Source: JAKJGV01 sp964617565 (GTDB taxonomy: Bacteria > Verrucomicrobiota > Kiritimatiellia > CAIQIC01 > JAGNIJ01). From it: a DNA stretch of 44,000 bases. The DNA lies in the NCBI GenBank assembly GCA_964617565.1, contig CAZTYH010000020.1:1-44000 (forward strand). The letters run 5' to 3'. Numbering within the stretch: position 1 is the stretch's first letter; the number at the start of each line of letters is the position of its first letter. Below the pieces are notes generated by a model. The model saw nothing but the letters and a program-made list of their open reading frames with translations. It did not search any database and was not told the origin of the DNA. This document shows positions 33,062 through 42,703 of this stretch, one piece after another. A program made the translations under genes and the position numbers.

Positions 33062-36000
33062 GGTATCCTCGACAAACCTGCCGAGCACGAATCCGGAAAC
33101 GTGGGTGAACGGCGATGTGCATATCTGGCGGATCTTCGGGAAGACGGACCCTCTGAGCCCGGACACCGACGGGGATGACATACCGGATGGTCTGGAAAGC
33201 GGCTGGAATTTCCCGTTGAGCGGAACGGAAACGAATACCGACACCAACGGAGACGGGTGGCCGAACTTCATCGCCGACAAGGATCCGCCGATCTACAACA
33301 CGACGGATAACAACTGGCACCCGAAGTACAACTTCAACGCATCGCGGACGGATCAGCTTGGCGGCTCCATGACCGATCCCAGCCGTCCCGATACCGACTA
33401 CGACGGCTTGAATGACGGGCAGGAGGATTTGAACCGCAACGGGCGGGTGGACATCGGATTACTCAGCGGTGGCGTGGTGACGGACGTTGTTGAGCATCCA
33501 GACATCCCAACCGTCTACAACACCTCGCGCGTGGATCGCGATGCGTTGCCGGCTAACTCGCAGTTCCTCGAGACCGACCCGAACAGCTCCGATACGGATG
33601 GCGACAGCCTGAGCGACGGGCAGGAGGATATCAATCGCAATACGAGAGTTGACCTCGCCCTGTTGTGGCCTGCCGGGACGACGACGCCATTTGTCGTCAC
33701 ATGGCAGACCAACGCGCAGTACATCCTGGGCACGAACATGGCGGGTATTCGGTCGCGGGCGCTCAATTACGACAAGCTCTGGAACGATTATCCGAGGCCG
33801 ACCTATACCGGCGGCACGTGGCACAACACCAATACGTGGCCGCGCCTGCTTTTCCTCGAAACCGATCCGCTTACGGCCGATACCAACGACGACGGACTGC
33901 CCGACGGCTGGAAAGTCCGCTACGGGCTCGATCCGTTGGACGACGGCTGGTACAACCTGCGGACTGGCGAGATTCATCCGACCAATTCGCAGCAGGGCGC
34001 GGACGGCGACCTGACCGGCGACGGGGTAAACAACCTGCAGCATTATCTCAACGGGACCGACCCGCGCGCCAACACGACCACTCCGCCGCCGGCGGGAGCC
34101 ATCATCATCGGCCGCGGCGAGGAGATCGGAACGATTAATGGCACAACCTACTACGAAGAATTCATGGATTGGACGTGGAGCGATCTGCGCGCGCTGGATT
34201 ATTACGAGGGCGCGGGTCCCAACAACCAGCAGGGCGACATTTTCCGCGGGTGGGACGGATGGGACGACTCGCGCGACATGGTGGCCTTCTATACGCGCGA
34301 CGGCGGCTCTTCCGGCGCCGGCGGAACGGACAAGTTTTATTTCCGCATTGATTTCTACGACCTGCAGGCGCTGGTGGAGGATGCCAATCTCGACCTGTAC
34401 GTGGTGATTGATACAGGCAACCAGGGGATCGGCGAGCGCGTGCTTCCGGACGATGTGGACACATTGACCGACATGCGCTGGGAACTCGTGGTGGCGGTTT
34501 ACGATTCGGCATCCGGCATGGTGTACGTGGATATGAATCCGAGCCAGAACACGAGTACCTTCAGCGAGGACCTGTTCTCCCACGGAGGCGTAATGCCGCA
34601 AGGGCATTTCTTCATCGGCGCGTATTTCAACAGCGAGTTGGATGCGGTCGAATTTGCGATAGACCGCCAGGCGTTGCTGGATGTCAACTGGAACGGCAAC
34701 CCCGACACGTTGAACTTCCAGGTCTTTACGACGAAAGACGGAACAATGAACAGTCCCGTGGGCGCCGGCGACATCGGCGGGCGCAGCGATATCCGGGATT
34801 CGATTTACAACGATTACATCGCGGAAGATTACTGGGATGCGCAAGGCGGTCTCGGAGGCGACAAGAGCGTGCTGCGCAGCTGGATCCCGGGGAACAATCA
34901 GCCCAGCCGAACAAAGGTGGCGATGCTGATCCACGGCAACCAGGCGCTGTTGCCGGGAAGCTCGGTGCAGAATTTGATCAACAACGGTGAAGGAGCCGGA
35001 TATCACCGCGCGCTTGCGGCGCACGAGGTGTTTCGTCAACCGCTGAACCTGCACATCACCCCGACACTGGCCTCGGCGATCGAGTGGGCGCGCGTGGATA
35101 CAAATGCCGGCACGCCGTGGCGCGACGGCCCCGCTTTCAACGAGTGGATTGCCGAGCTGGCAGCGACGAATATTGTGTACCTGCTGGCGAGCACGTTCTC
35201 GGACCACATGCTTCCCTACTTCACGCCGGAATTCAACCGGGACAACGAGGCGATGGCGCGGGAGTATCTCGAAAAGATTTATGGCGTGACATTCACCACC
35301 AATTCCGTGTTCTGGACGCCGGAACGGCTGCTGGATGCGGACGTTTTCGACAAGATCAAGGACATGGGTTACCAGTGGACCGTGCTGGATCAGAACACGC
35401 ACCTGTGGTGGTGGTTCGGGCGCACCGATTCGCTGGGCGACAACGGCTACAGCATCAACCGCATCCACGGCGTGAACACGTTTGCGATCAACAATCTGCC
35501 GACGTCCTACCGCTTCGCGAACCAGGACAGCGGGCTGAACATGTCGCTGCGCGGATTATTCAACCGGCGCGCCCGCGGCGCGTGGGAGCGGGTCACGACG
35601 ATCTTCAGCAACTGGGAAGACTTCGGTAATGGCGACAGTGCAGATGCCTACGAAAGAAATATCCGATGGATGGCAAACCGGCCGTGGATCCGGCTCGTTG
35701 GATTCGAAGAGATTACCCGGGAGGAGCTGGACCTTGGCGGCGGCTACAAGAGCTGGGCGAGCGGAACCGTGCAGCGTGGAACGCCGACGATATCCAAGCA
35801 AGGCCACGATTGGCTGGATCATGCCTCCCGCAGCAATTATGACAACTGGTATCTCGGTGATTCGCTCGCGGAAGGATTGCAGAATAAGATCTTCGACATC
35901 CGGCCCGGAACGCCCATGCCGAATGCGTACGGAATGATGTATACCGAAGGTGTGATCACCGACACGTGGGAACAGGTCATGAGCATCGCGGACACAAACC

Positions 36001-37355
36001 TGGCGAAGCTGGCGCGCAGCGCGCTGCATGCCTCCGTGTTCCAGACCGCGTTCCACAACAACGAGGAATACAATCTCAGCCGCTGGAGCACGGGCGAATA
36101 CATTTATCCGACCGCGCAATCCAACGCGATGGCTGATTTTGCGAAAATCGCGCAGGCGCAAACGCGGACAGCGGCCATATTCGCCTATGCCGATAATTGG
36201 GCGGCGACCGCGGGTGGGCTTACGACAACGGTTGTGGCGCAGGCGGACGTGGATCTGGACGGCGAAAACGAGTACGTACTGGCCAACAGCCGCATGCTCG
36301 GGCTCTTCGAAGGGATTGGCGGCCGGATGATTGCGGCATGGGTGCGTGACCCGTCCAACGGTCGAGTGGTGCAGGTGGCGGGCAACCAGGCCGGCTATGC
36401 CGGATCGGAAACGGAGTGGGAAGGCGTCTCGAACGCCGACGTGGACGGCAACGTCCTTGCCTACCGGACATCCTGCTTCAAGGATTGGGATGCGGGGACA
36501 TCGGACTATGTGAACATGCTGTACAACTTCACTCCGGTGGCGAACGGGTGGCAGATTGCTTCCGTGGATGGCAAGATCACCAAGACGATCACGCTTGCAC
36601 CGAACACCAATCTCTTCAACGCATCGTATAACGTTTCCGGCACGCTGAACGGCGGCGTGCTTAAAATTCGTCACGGGCTCTCGCCGAACCTGTACAACCT
36701 GTTGATGGAAGGGCAGCGGACCCTGGGCTACGAGGAGCATGCCGGCGGGGTCATGACGCTTGCGAACAACAGCGCGGGCCTGACCGTGACCGCACGGCTT
36801 GGTTACCAGGATGCGGGGCACACCGCGGCGTTCAACACGACGGCGGTGGACGATTCACCTGCGACGTTCTACACCGTCAACATGCGTAACCAGGTGCAGA
36901 CGCATCAGGTCGAAGTATTCGGCACTAACACGTTCAATTTCTCGTTGGCGTTCACCGTTGAGTCCGGACTTTCCGACTGGGAACAGTGGTGCGAAGATAA
37001 CGAAATCAATCCGAGCGATCCGGATGGCGACGAAGATGAAGACGACGTGTCGAACTGGAATGAGTTTATTGCCGACACCGATCCGAACGACGACACGGAC
37101 TTTTTCCACGTTACGGGTACAAGCCCGATGACGCCCGGAATGCAATTCAGTTTCGATAGCAAGAGCGGACGCCGCTACTATATCTGGTACAGCAATAACG
37201 ATCTCCTCACGCCTGCGTGGAGCAATGCCACCCCGAGCGGCATACTGGGAACGGGCGACAGCCTGGACTGGACGGATGACGGTTCGCAAACCGAGCCGCC
37301 ACCGGAAGAAGTGCCGTACCGGTTCTACAGGATCGAAGTCGAGAAGCCGGAGTAA
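33007..37355 (+). CDS. Giant secreted amylase, C-terminal part: Ca-binding repeats, glucodextranase-like sandwich, GH57-like domain
   Basis: Continuation of the gene starting at 28858; joined, it encodes about 2,780 residues plus whatever the inner gap hides. Order: thrombospondin-3-like Ca-binding repeats (DTDGDDIPDGLESGW, DTDYDGLNDGQEDLNRNGRVD, DTDGDSLSDGQEDINRN, DTNDDGLPDGW); a beta-sandwich like the glucodextranase/amylopullulanase domain (FYFRIDFYDLQ...LDLYVVIDTG); then a GH57-like barrel from ~34915: LIHGNQALLPG, NLHITPTLASAIEW, VFWTPERLLDADVFDKIKDM (the Glu fits the family's nucleophile position), FSNWEDFGNGD. A beta-rich domain (VDLDGENEYVLANSRMLGLFEGIGG) like GH57 C-terminal domains follows, then a Ca-binding segment and a tail ending YRFYRIEVEKPE. 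The GH57 call is by motif order and is moderate; GH119 is an alternative. Confidence 0.85.
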
Positions 37356-37444
37356 GAGGGCGGTTATCAGTTATTGGTTATCGGTTAATAGTGTTTTTGG
37401 ATATCCAATAACTAACAACGGATAACAAATAACCGATAACCCTC
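37356..37444. repeat. Long imperfect inverted repeat filling a convergent gap
   Basis: From GAGGG after the amylase stop to CCCTC at the sugar transferase stop, the ~89 bp read nearly the same on both strands. Each arm is made of GGTTATC/GGTTATT units, and the centre GGATATCC (37399-37406) is a perfect palindrome. It may act as a two-way terminator, or be a small dispersed palindromic element. Confidence 0.65.
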
Positions 37445-38852
37445 AATACGCGTTTTCACGGCTGAAGAAGGTCTTGGCCATGATCTTGAAGTCGAACGAG
37501 AGCGACCAGTTTTCGAGGTAGTACAAGTCGTACTTGATGCGCTCGCGAATATCGGTATTACCGCGCAGCCCGCTGATCTGGGCCCAACCCGTCATACCCG
37601 GCTTATACACGTGACGCCACATGTAGCGGCTGATGTCTTCCTTGAACTGCTCCACGAAATGAGGCCGCTCTGGGCGTGGACCAACAAGGCTCATGTCGCC
37701 TTTGAGCACGTTCCAGAACTGCGGGAGCTCATCGAGATTGTGCCGGCGCAAAAAGGCGCCGACTTTCGTTCGCCGCGGATCGTCTTCTTTGGCCCAGACC
37801 GGTCCGGTTTCGGCCTCGGCGTCTGCCGTCATGGTGCGGAGCTTGAAAAGGTCAAAAACCCGGCCCCGCTCGCCGCATCGCTCCTGCCGGTAAAAAACGG
37901 GGCCGGGCGAACTGCGCTTGATCAGGATGGCGGCGGCGGTAATGATCGGGGCGGAGATGAGCAATCCAACCGTTGCTCCTGCGATGTCTTCCGCGCGCTT
38001 GGCCATGCGATTCCAGAAGTAATCCAGGGGCCAGCGTGTCATGCCGAGCAGCGGAATATCGTCCACGTTCTCCAGGTCCACCTTGCTGGTCAGCAAGCCG
38101 AACATGTCGGGCACCATCTGGAAATTCACCAGGGCTCTTTCGCAGCGCAGAATCAGCTCTACCATGTTTTCGTGCGTGAGCGTGGATGGATTGGCGAGAA
38201 TGACTTCGTCCACTTCACCGGCGTCCAGCAGACCCGGCAGATCACCGATGCTGCCTCGAAGCAGTTCCTGCGGTACAGCCGGATTGTCCGGCTCTTCGCT
38301 GGTGCGAAGGAAAGCCACGATCCTGGCGCGACGCCTGGGCTCGCTTTCCAGGCCTTCTTTCAGGCGCACGCTGAGGTCTCCTGTGCCGAGAATAACCACT
38401 CTCTTTTTTGTGGCCTGGTGCTTGGCGTAATGGCGTTCGAGCTGAAAAAGGATATTACGCTCGATGATCACCAATGCGGTTACTGTGATCATTGCGATGC
38501 CGGCGGCGGCGCGCGAAAACGGCGGGTTAACCCGGATGAGGAAGGCCAGCGCGATAGCCAGCAGTGTGCCCATGCCGCATGCGCGGACGATGCGCGGGAT
38601 TTTGTCCGTGACATGTCCGAATTGCGGCCGTCGGTACATTTCCAGCGCGCGGAAAATGAACAGGAAGAGAAGGGTCACCACGCCGGCCGCGTAAATGTAC
38701 ATCATGCGGGGCGGATGGCCTTTTGTTACAGCGATCCAGCCGCTGTCGAAGCGGATCCACACGGCGAGCATGAACCCGGTAAAGACCGCCGCCGCGTCGG
38801 CGACCATAGCGGCCACGCTGCATATGACATCAAATGTATCCCGGGTACGCAT
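37443..38852 (-). CDS. Polyprenyl-phosphate sugar phosphotransferase (exopolysaccharide initiation)
   Basis: 469 residues of the WbaP/WcaJ type. Transfers a sugar-1-phosphate to undecaprenyl phosphate at the inner membrane, the first step of exopolysaccharide or O-antigen repeat assembly. The N-terminal ~130 residues hold four or five membrane segments. A Rossmann-like CoA_binding_3 region follows (KKRVVILGTGDLSVRLKEGL). The catalytic 'bacterial sugar transferase' domain occupies ~275-469: RAEDIAGATVGLLISAPI (membrane re-entrant helix), SSPGPVFYRQERCGERGRVF, FKLRTM, LRRHNLDELPQFWNVLKGDM, SLVGPRPERP and PGMTGWAQISGLRG. All key motifs are intact. No glycosyltransferase cluster is adjacent. The start at 38852 lacks a strong ribosome site. 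Confidence 0.93.
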   Translation of the reverse strand: MRTRDTFDVICSVAAMVADAAAVFTGFMLAVWIRFDSGWIAVTKGHPPRMMYIYAAGVVTLLFLFIFRALEMYRRPQFGHVTDKIPRIVRACGMGTLLAIALAFLIRVNPPFSRAAAGIAMITVTALVIIERNILFQLERHYAKHQATKKRVVILGTGDLSVRLKEGLESEPRRRARIVAFLRTSEEPDNPAVPQELLRGSIGDLPGLLDAGEVDEVILANPSTLTHENMVELILRCERALVNFQMVPDMFGLLTSKVDLENVDDIPLLGMTRWPLDYFWNRMAKRAEDIAGATVGLLISAPIITAAAILIKRSSPGPVFYRQERCGERGRVFDLFKLRTMTADAEAETGPVWAKEDDPRRTKVGAFLRRHNLDELPQFWNVLKGDMSLVGPRPERPHFVEQFKEDISRYMWRHVYKPGMTGWAQISGLRGNTDIRERIKYDLYYLENWSLSFDFKIMAKTFFSRENAY

Positions 38853-38919
38853 AAGAAGGCATGATAGGAGAGGCGGGGGCGAATTTACAAGCCTGCGGGG
38901 GCGGGCGCGGAATAAATCA

Positions 38920-39095
38920 GCCCAAAATCCGAAGCACGAATATCGAAATCCTGAACAAATTCGAAAACCCGAAAAAAAGGAAAAAGGATGGGAAACTGCA
39001 ATTTACTAATTACGAATTTCGAAATTGGTTCCGCCGTTGCCCTGCGGGCTGTGGCGGACAAGTCGGATTTCTGATTTAGAAATTCGGATTTGGGC
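38920..39095. repeat. MITE-like intergenic element with inverted ends
   Basis: A 252-bp AT-rich intergenic stretch without a gene. Its ends GCCCAAAATCCGAA (38920-38933) and TTCGGATTTGGGC (39083-39095) are inverted repeats apart from one A. The interior is rich in further inverted motifs (ATCGAAATCC versus GGATTTCTGA; ACGAATTTCGAAAT). Such GAAATCCGAA-type intergenic repeats look mobile or fossil. No open frame is inside. Confidence 0.5.
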
Positions 39096-39104
39096 AACAG
39101 CCCT

Positions 39105-41948
39105 TTAAAACCCATCCATGAAAATGAACGCGCGGATGCCGGGCACGCGAACCGTGATTTCCTGGCCGCCGGCGAGTACTTCGGCGTTGGGCAATCCTTC
39201 GCGGTTGATGCGCTCGCCATCGCCGATCATTTTCCATCGGCCCGGCGGAAGATTGACGGAAAAGGCCGTCTCTCCGCCGCTGGCGTTCAACAGCACGATG
39301 AAGCCGTTTCCGGGGTGAATCCGCGGGGCATTGACAATGTAGCCGAGGGCCTGGGCCTCTCGCGGGCGAATCCATCTGTAGTAGCTCGCCGGCGGCCGGG
39401 AGGAGACGCGAAACGAATTGCCTTCCGGGCTGCGGCGAAGATGGATCAGCTCTCGATAGTAAGCCAGTGCTTCGGCCGCGAGGGGCCGGTCACGGTCTCC
39501 CCATCGCACCGCGTTTACTTCGTCACCCCGATTGTAGGAGTTGCTTATCCCCCTCTTGCTGCGCAGGAATTCCTGGCCTTCGTGGATCATGGGAAGGCCC
39601 AGCGAGGTGAAAAGAACGGTGGCGGCGAGCCGGTTGGCCGCCACATCATTCGGTTGCAGGTTTCTGCCGTCGCGATCGGGCCTTGTGCAGAATTCGTCCG
39701 CCAGTGCCATGTCATCGTGGCTTTCAACATAATTGACGGCCTGCCGCGGATCGGCCGCCCACGTGTCCACGGACCCCGCGATCTTCTTCGCCAGCCAGTC
39801 GCGATTATGCCGGCCCATCGCGAAGTCTTTGGCGGCATAGCGGAAATCGTTGTTCCATGCGGACCATCCCGTTCCTTTGAGCTGGTGCTTGTTTTCGCCG
39901 CGGAAGCTCCACGGCTCGGAAATCAGCAGCACGTTGGTGTTGATGGCAAAAGCGGCATCACGAATCGCCAACATCGTGTCCATGTCAATCAGTTCGGCGA
40001 GATCGAACCGGAAGCCGTCAATTTTGAACTCTTTCATCCAGTACACGATATTGTCCACGATCAGCCGCCGCATCATCAGGGCTTCGGTCTTCACGTCATT
40101 GCCGCAGCCGCTGAAGCTGATGTAGCTGAAATCGGGGTTCAGGCGGAAGTAGTACTTCTTGTCTATGAGATGGAAGAAATTAGGGCTGCCGACATGGTTG
40201 AAAACAACGTCAATGACAACGCCGAAGCCTTGACGGTGGAGCTCGTTTACAAGCCGTTTGAATTCATAATAATGCGAGCCTTTGAGTGGATCGCGTCCGT
40301 ATGACGCTTCCGGCGCGAAATAAAGAATCGGGGCGTAACCCCAGTTGTATTCATCGGGATTGCCGTTGAATTCCACGGTCGGCAGCAGCTCGATGGTGGT
40401 GACGCCGAGATCTTTCAGGTAATCGAGGCCCGTTCCGGTGCCGAGGCTGCCGATCAATCCCTCGTAACGGCCGCGCAATTCGGGAGCGACGCCTGAAGAA
40501 GGATGCATGGTCATACCGCGCACATGCATTTCGTAAATGACGACATCCTGCCTGGGTGTCTGCACATAATCATCGTCCGTCCAGCCTTCGAACCAGCGGT
40601 TGGTTGCTTCGGGATCAATCACGATGCAATTATTCCGGCCGTGCGCGGCGGCACGGGCGTACGGATCGCCGATCTGTGCGAGAGCGTTGAACCCTTCGCC
40701 GTTGCCGGTCGGGCCGTCCACATTGAAGGAGTAGTACTTGCCGATGTCCAATCCGAGGAGCGAGATTTCCCAAACCCCGTCTTCTTGATCGAGCCACATG
40801 GGGTATCGTTCCGCGGGTTCGAGTTTTTTGTATTCCGGCTTATGCACTTCGTGCTCGGGGGTATCAAAGATGCAGAGATGAACGCTTCGCGCGCGCGGCG
40901 CGAACAGGCGATAAGTCGTCGCGTGGTTTTCGCGGTCGAGAATGACGCCCAGCGGTTTGTCCGAAACCAGTTGATCGAATATGCGCCCGGGGGTCAGGGG
41001 CAGCCAGGCCGGAGCTTTTGTAAGGCCCTCAATGATTACGACGTATGATTCCGAAAGGGGGATCGGATTTTCCGTTTCTATGCGCAGGCTGGCACTGCCG
41101 CTGGAAGCAGGGTCGAGGCGCAGATTAACGTTCCCCTTGCCGTCGGAAAGAGCGTTGGCGGCCCCCTCGGGAGGCGGGAGCCAGCGGTTTCCGTTGATGA
41201 CAAATTTGAAAAGCAGATCGCGCTCGCCGGGTGGCGCGCGCAGTCCGTCGAGTTGTGTGCTGATTTCCCAGCGGCCGGCACCGGCCTGGCGTTGCAGGAG
41301 CCAGCGGCCTCCGCCGCCGGAGCTGTCCCATCCGTTGAAATTGCCCGCGACAGTAACGCGGTCTCCGGGGTTCAGCGTGAGGCCGTATACACTCTCATCG
41401 AACACAAAAGTCACGAGGCTGCCTGCGACAAAGTAGCCCTGGCGCGAGGCGCCTTCGCGGGGAGGTGCGAGTGACCATCCGCGTACCGGGAGATCCGGAA
41501 CAAAACGGACACCGCGAATGTCCTGCTCTCTCACACCGCGCCGGAACAAGACGTTGATTTCGCCGCGGTCGTCAATCGTTGCGGAATGGATCAACTCAGA
41601 TGGCCGGTCGAGGAGCCCGTCGTTGTTGATATAGCACAGACGGTTTTCGCCCGTTTCCCATTCGCCGTTGACGATGAACTTGAATTCGTGTTGTCCAAAC
41701 GACGCGGGAAGCGGCCTTGTATCGAGGATCCATACGCCGTCCGACAGAGCCATTTCTGATCGGCCTGCCCACGCGTCCCAGGATCCGGCGACGACCACGC
41801 TGGTGGCTGCGGGATTTTGATAACGGAGCATCGCCGTCGGCTCCGCGCCGGGAATCGCGCGCGCGCCGGGCCGCAGCGGTTGCTCGGCGGCAAAAGCGGC
41901 GGATAAGAGGGCGGAAAATAAGAGAAAAAGGGTCAAAATCTTTTTCAT
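39105..41948 (-). CDS. Secreted pullulanase-type GH13 with N-terminal CBM48-like domains
   Basis: 947 residues, signal peptide LTLFLLFSALLSAAFA. Two E-set/CBM48-like domains precede the barrel (TSVVVAGSWDAWAG...HEFKFIVNGEW; DRVTVAGNFNGWDS...LLFKFVINGNRW), then a third beta-domain (TYRLFAPRARSVHLCIFD). The barrel carries the pullulanase type I signature EYNWGY, region I VVIDVVFNH, region II DGFRFDLAEL with nucleophile Asp649, region III LLISEPW with acid/base Glu678, and region IV VESHDD with Asp745. Expected to hydrolyse alpha-1,6 branches of pullulan, amylopectin or glycogen, complementing the other amylases in the window. The length is usual for type I pullulanases with extra N-terminal domains. 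The ribosome site is weak. Confidence 0.94.
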   Translation of the reverse strand: MKKILTLFLLFSALLSAAFAAEQPLRPGARAIPGAEPTAMLRYQNPAATSVVVAGSWDAWAGRSEMALSDGVWILDTRPLPASFGQHEFKFIVNGEWETGENRLCYINNDGLLDRPSELIHSATIDDRGEINVLFRRGVREQDIRGVRFVPDLPVRGWSLAPPREGASRQGYFVAGSLVTFVFDESVYGLTLNPGDRVTVAGNFNGWDSSGGGGRWLLQRQAGAGRWEISTQLDGLRAPPGERDLLFKFVINGNRWLPPPEGAANALSDGKGNVNLRLDPASSGSASLRIETENPIPLSESYVVIIEGLTKAPAWLPLTPGRIFDQLVSDKPLGVILDRENHATTYRLFAPRARSVHLCIFDTPEHEVHKPEYKKLEPAERYPMWLDQEDGVWEISLLGLDIGKYYSFNVDGPTGNGEGFNALAQIGDPYARAAAHGRNNCIVIDPEATNRWFEGWTDDDYVQTPRQDVVIYEMHVRGMTMHPSSGVAPELRGRYEGLIGSLGTGTGLDYLKDLGVTTIELLPTVEFNGNPDEYNWGYAPILYFAPEASYGRDPLKGSHYYEFKRLVNELHRQGFGVVIDVVFNHVGSPNFFHLIDKKYYFRLNPDFSYISFSGCGNDVKTEALMMRRLIVDNIVYWMKEFKIDGFRFDLAELIDMDTMLAIRDAAFAINTNVLLISEPWSFRGENKHQLKGTGWSAWNNDFRYAAKDFAMGRHNRDWLAKKIAGSVDTWAADPRQAVNYVESHDDMALADEFCTRPDRDGRNLQPNDVAANRLAATVLFTSLGLPMIHEGQEFLRSKRGISNSYNRGDEVNAVRWGDRDRPLAAEALAYYRELIHLRRSPEGNSFRVSSRPPASYYRWIRPREAQALGYIVNAPRIHPGNGFIVLLNASGGETAFSVNLPPGRWKMIGDGERINREGLPNAEVLAGGQEITVRVPGIRAFIFMDGF

Positions 41949-42029
41949 TGGTGAATATGCCTCGCGCGGGGATTTATATTATTTCCCCTTAAGATAACCG
42001 CTCACAGCGGTGTGAGTAAAGCGATTCGA

Positions 42030-42458
42030 TCAGCGCTTGATCAGGCGGTCCACCGAGTAGCGGCCGGCACCCTTCAGCATGAAGAACAGGGCGCAGAAGA
42101 GAAAGAGCAGCGCTTTCTCGCGCGTCTCGAATGGATCGCCGGCGTGAGCGACGAACGCAGCTACGCTCATGGTAGAAAGGATCAGGAACGAAGCGACGGT
42201 TGTGAACGCGCCGAAGACGAGGAACAGCGCGCCGATACTTTCCGCAACCGCGGCCATGAAGCCCCAGAAGACGGCGGGGCCGGGCATTCCGATATTCGAC
42301 ATGACACCGCCCACGCCCGCCCACAATTCGGGGCCGCCGGTGATTTTCGGAATGCCGTGCGTCAGCATGGCGATGCCGACAAACATGCGCAGTAACAGAA
42401 GCCCTATATTTTTGTCGTCGGATGTGATGAACAGGAACGAGAGGATTTTCTTGATCAT
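42030..42458 (-). CDS. DoxX family membrane protein
   Basis: 142 residues, ATG 42458 with GGAGG 8 bases upstream. Four membrane helices with the DoxX pattern: LLLLRMFVGIAMLTHGIPKI (first helix with the His-Gly turn), FWGFMAAVAESIGALFLVFG, ASFLILSTMSVAAFVAHAGD and ALLFLFCALFFMLKGAGRYSVD. DoxX proteins are small inner-membrane proteins, some linked to thiosulfate:quinone oxidoreductase or oxidative-stress complexes. The role here is not decided by context: it stands alone between a pullulanase and a transposase. Confidence 0.88.
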   Translation of the reverse strand: MIKKILSFLFITSDDKNIGLLLLRMFVGIAMLTHGIPKITGGPELWAGVGGVMSNIGMPGPAVFWGFMAAVAESIGALFLVFGAFTTVASFLILSTMSVAAFVAHAGDPFETREKALLFLFCALFFMLKGAGRYSVDRLIKR

Positions 42459-42584
42459 ATTATGTCCTCCATTTTAACGAAACCCATGGGGCGTTCTAGA
42501 TAATCACCTGAACAATATCTTGAATGATTATGGTGTCAAACCACTTCGCTTAGCCCGCAACAACCGCCGTTCCTTGAGACGGAA

Positions 42585-42610
42585 AATGGGGACGTTGCTT
42601 GCGACCCATT
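42585..42610 (+). repeat. Left REP-like hairpin of the RAYT element
   Basis: AATGGG (42585-42590) and CCCATT (42605-42610) are perfect arms around a 14-base loop. The core GGGGACGTT (42588-42596) recurs in inverted orientation at the right end (43404-43412). It lies 94 bases before the transposase start. Confidence 0.6.
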
Positions 42611-42703
42611 AAGCGACAAATAAATACACGGTAACGTGCCCTTGTTTGCCATTCTGTATGAGGGTTATTGACCGAACAGTCCATCTCGCGTAGTTTCGCG
42701 CGC

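Noticed and set aside
33459..36821. Long minus-strand open frames (669 and 421 codons) opposite the giant amylase
   Set aside because: Composition is His/Arg/Val-rich as expected for antisense frames; no recognisable domain, and the plus strand is a continuous secreted enzyme.
37611..38864. 417-codon plus-strand frame opposite the sugar transferase
   Set aside because: Antisense shadow of a complete and well-conserved family member.
39090..40304. 404-codon plus-strand frame opposite the pullulanase
   Set aside because: Antisense shadow; it overlaps the catalytic core of an intact GH13.
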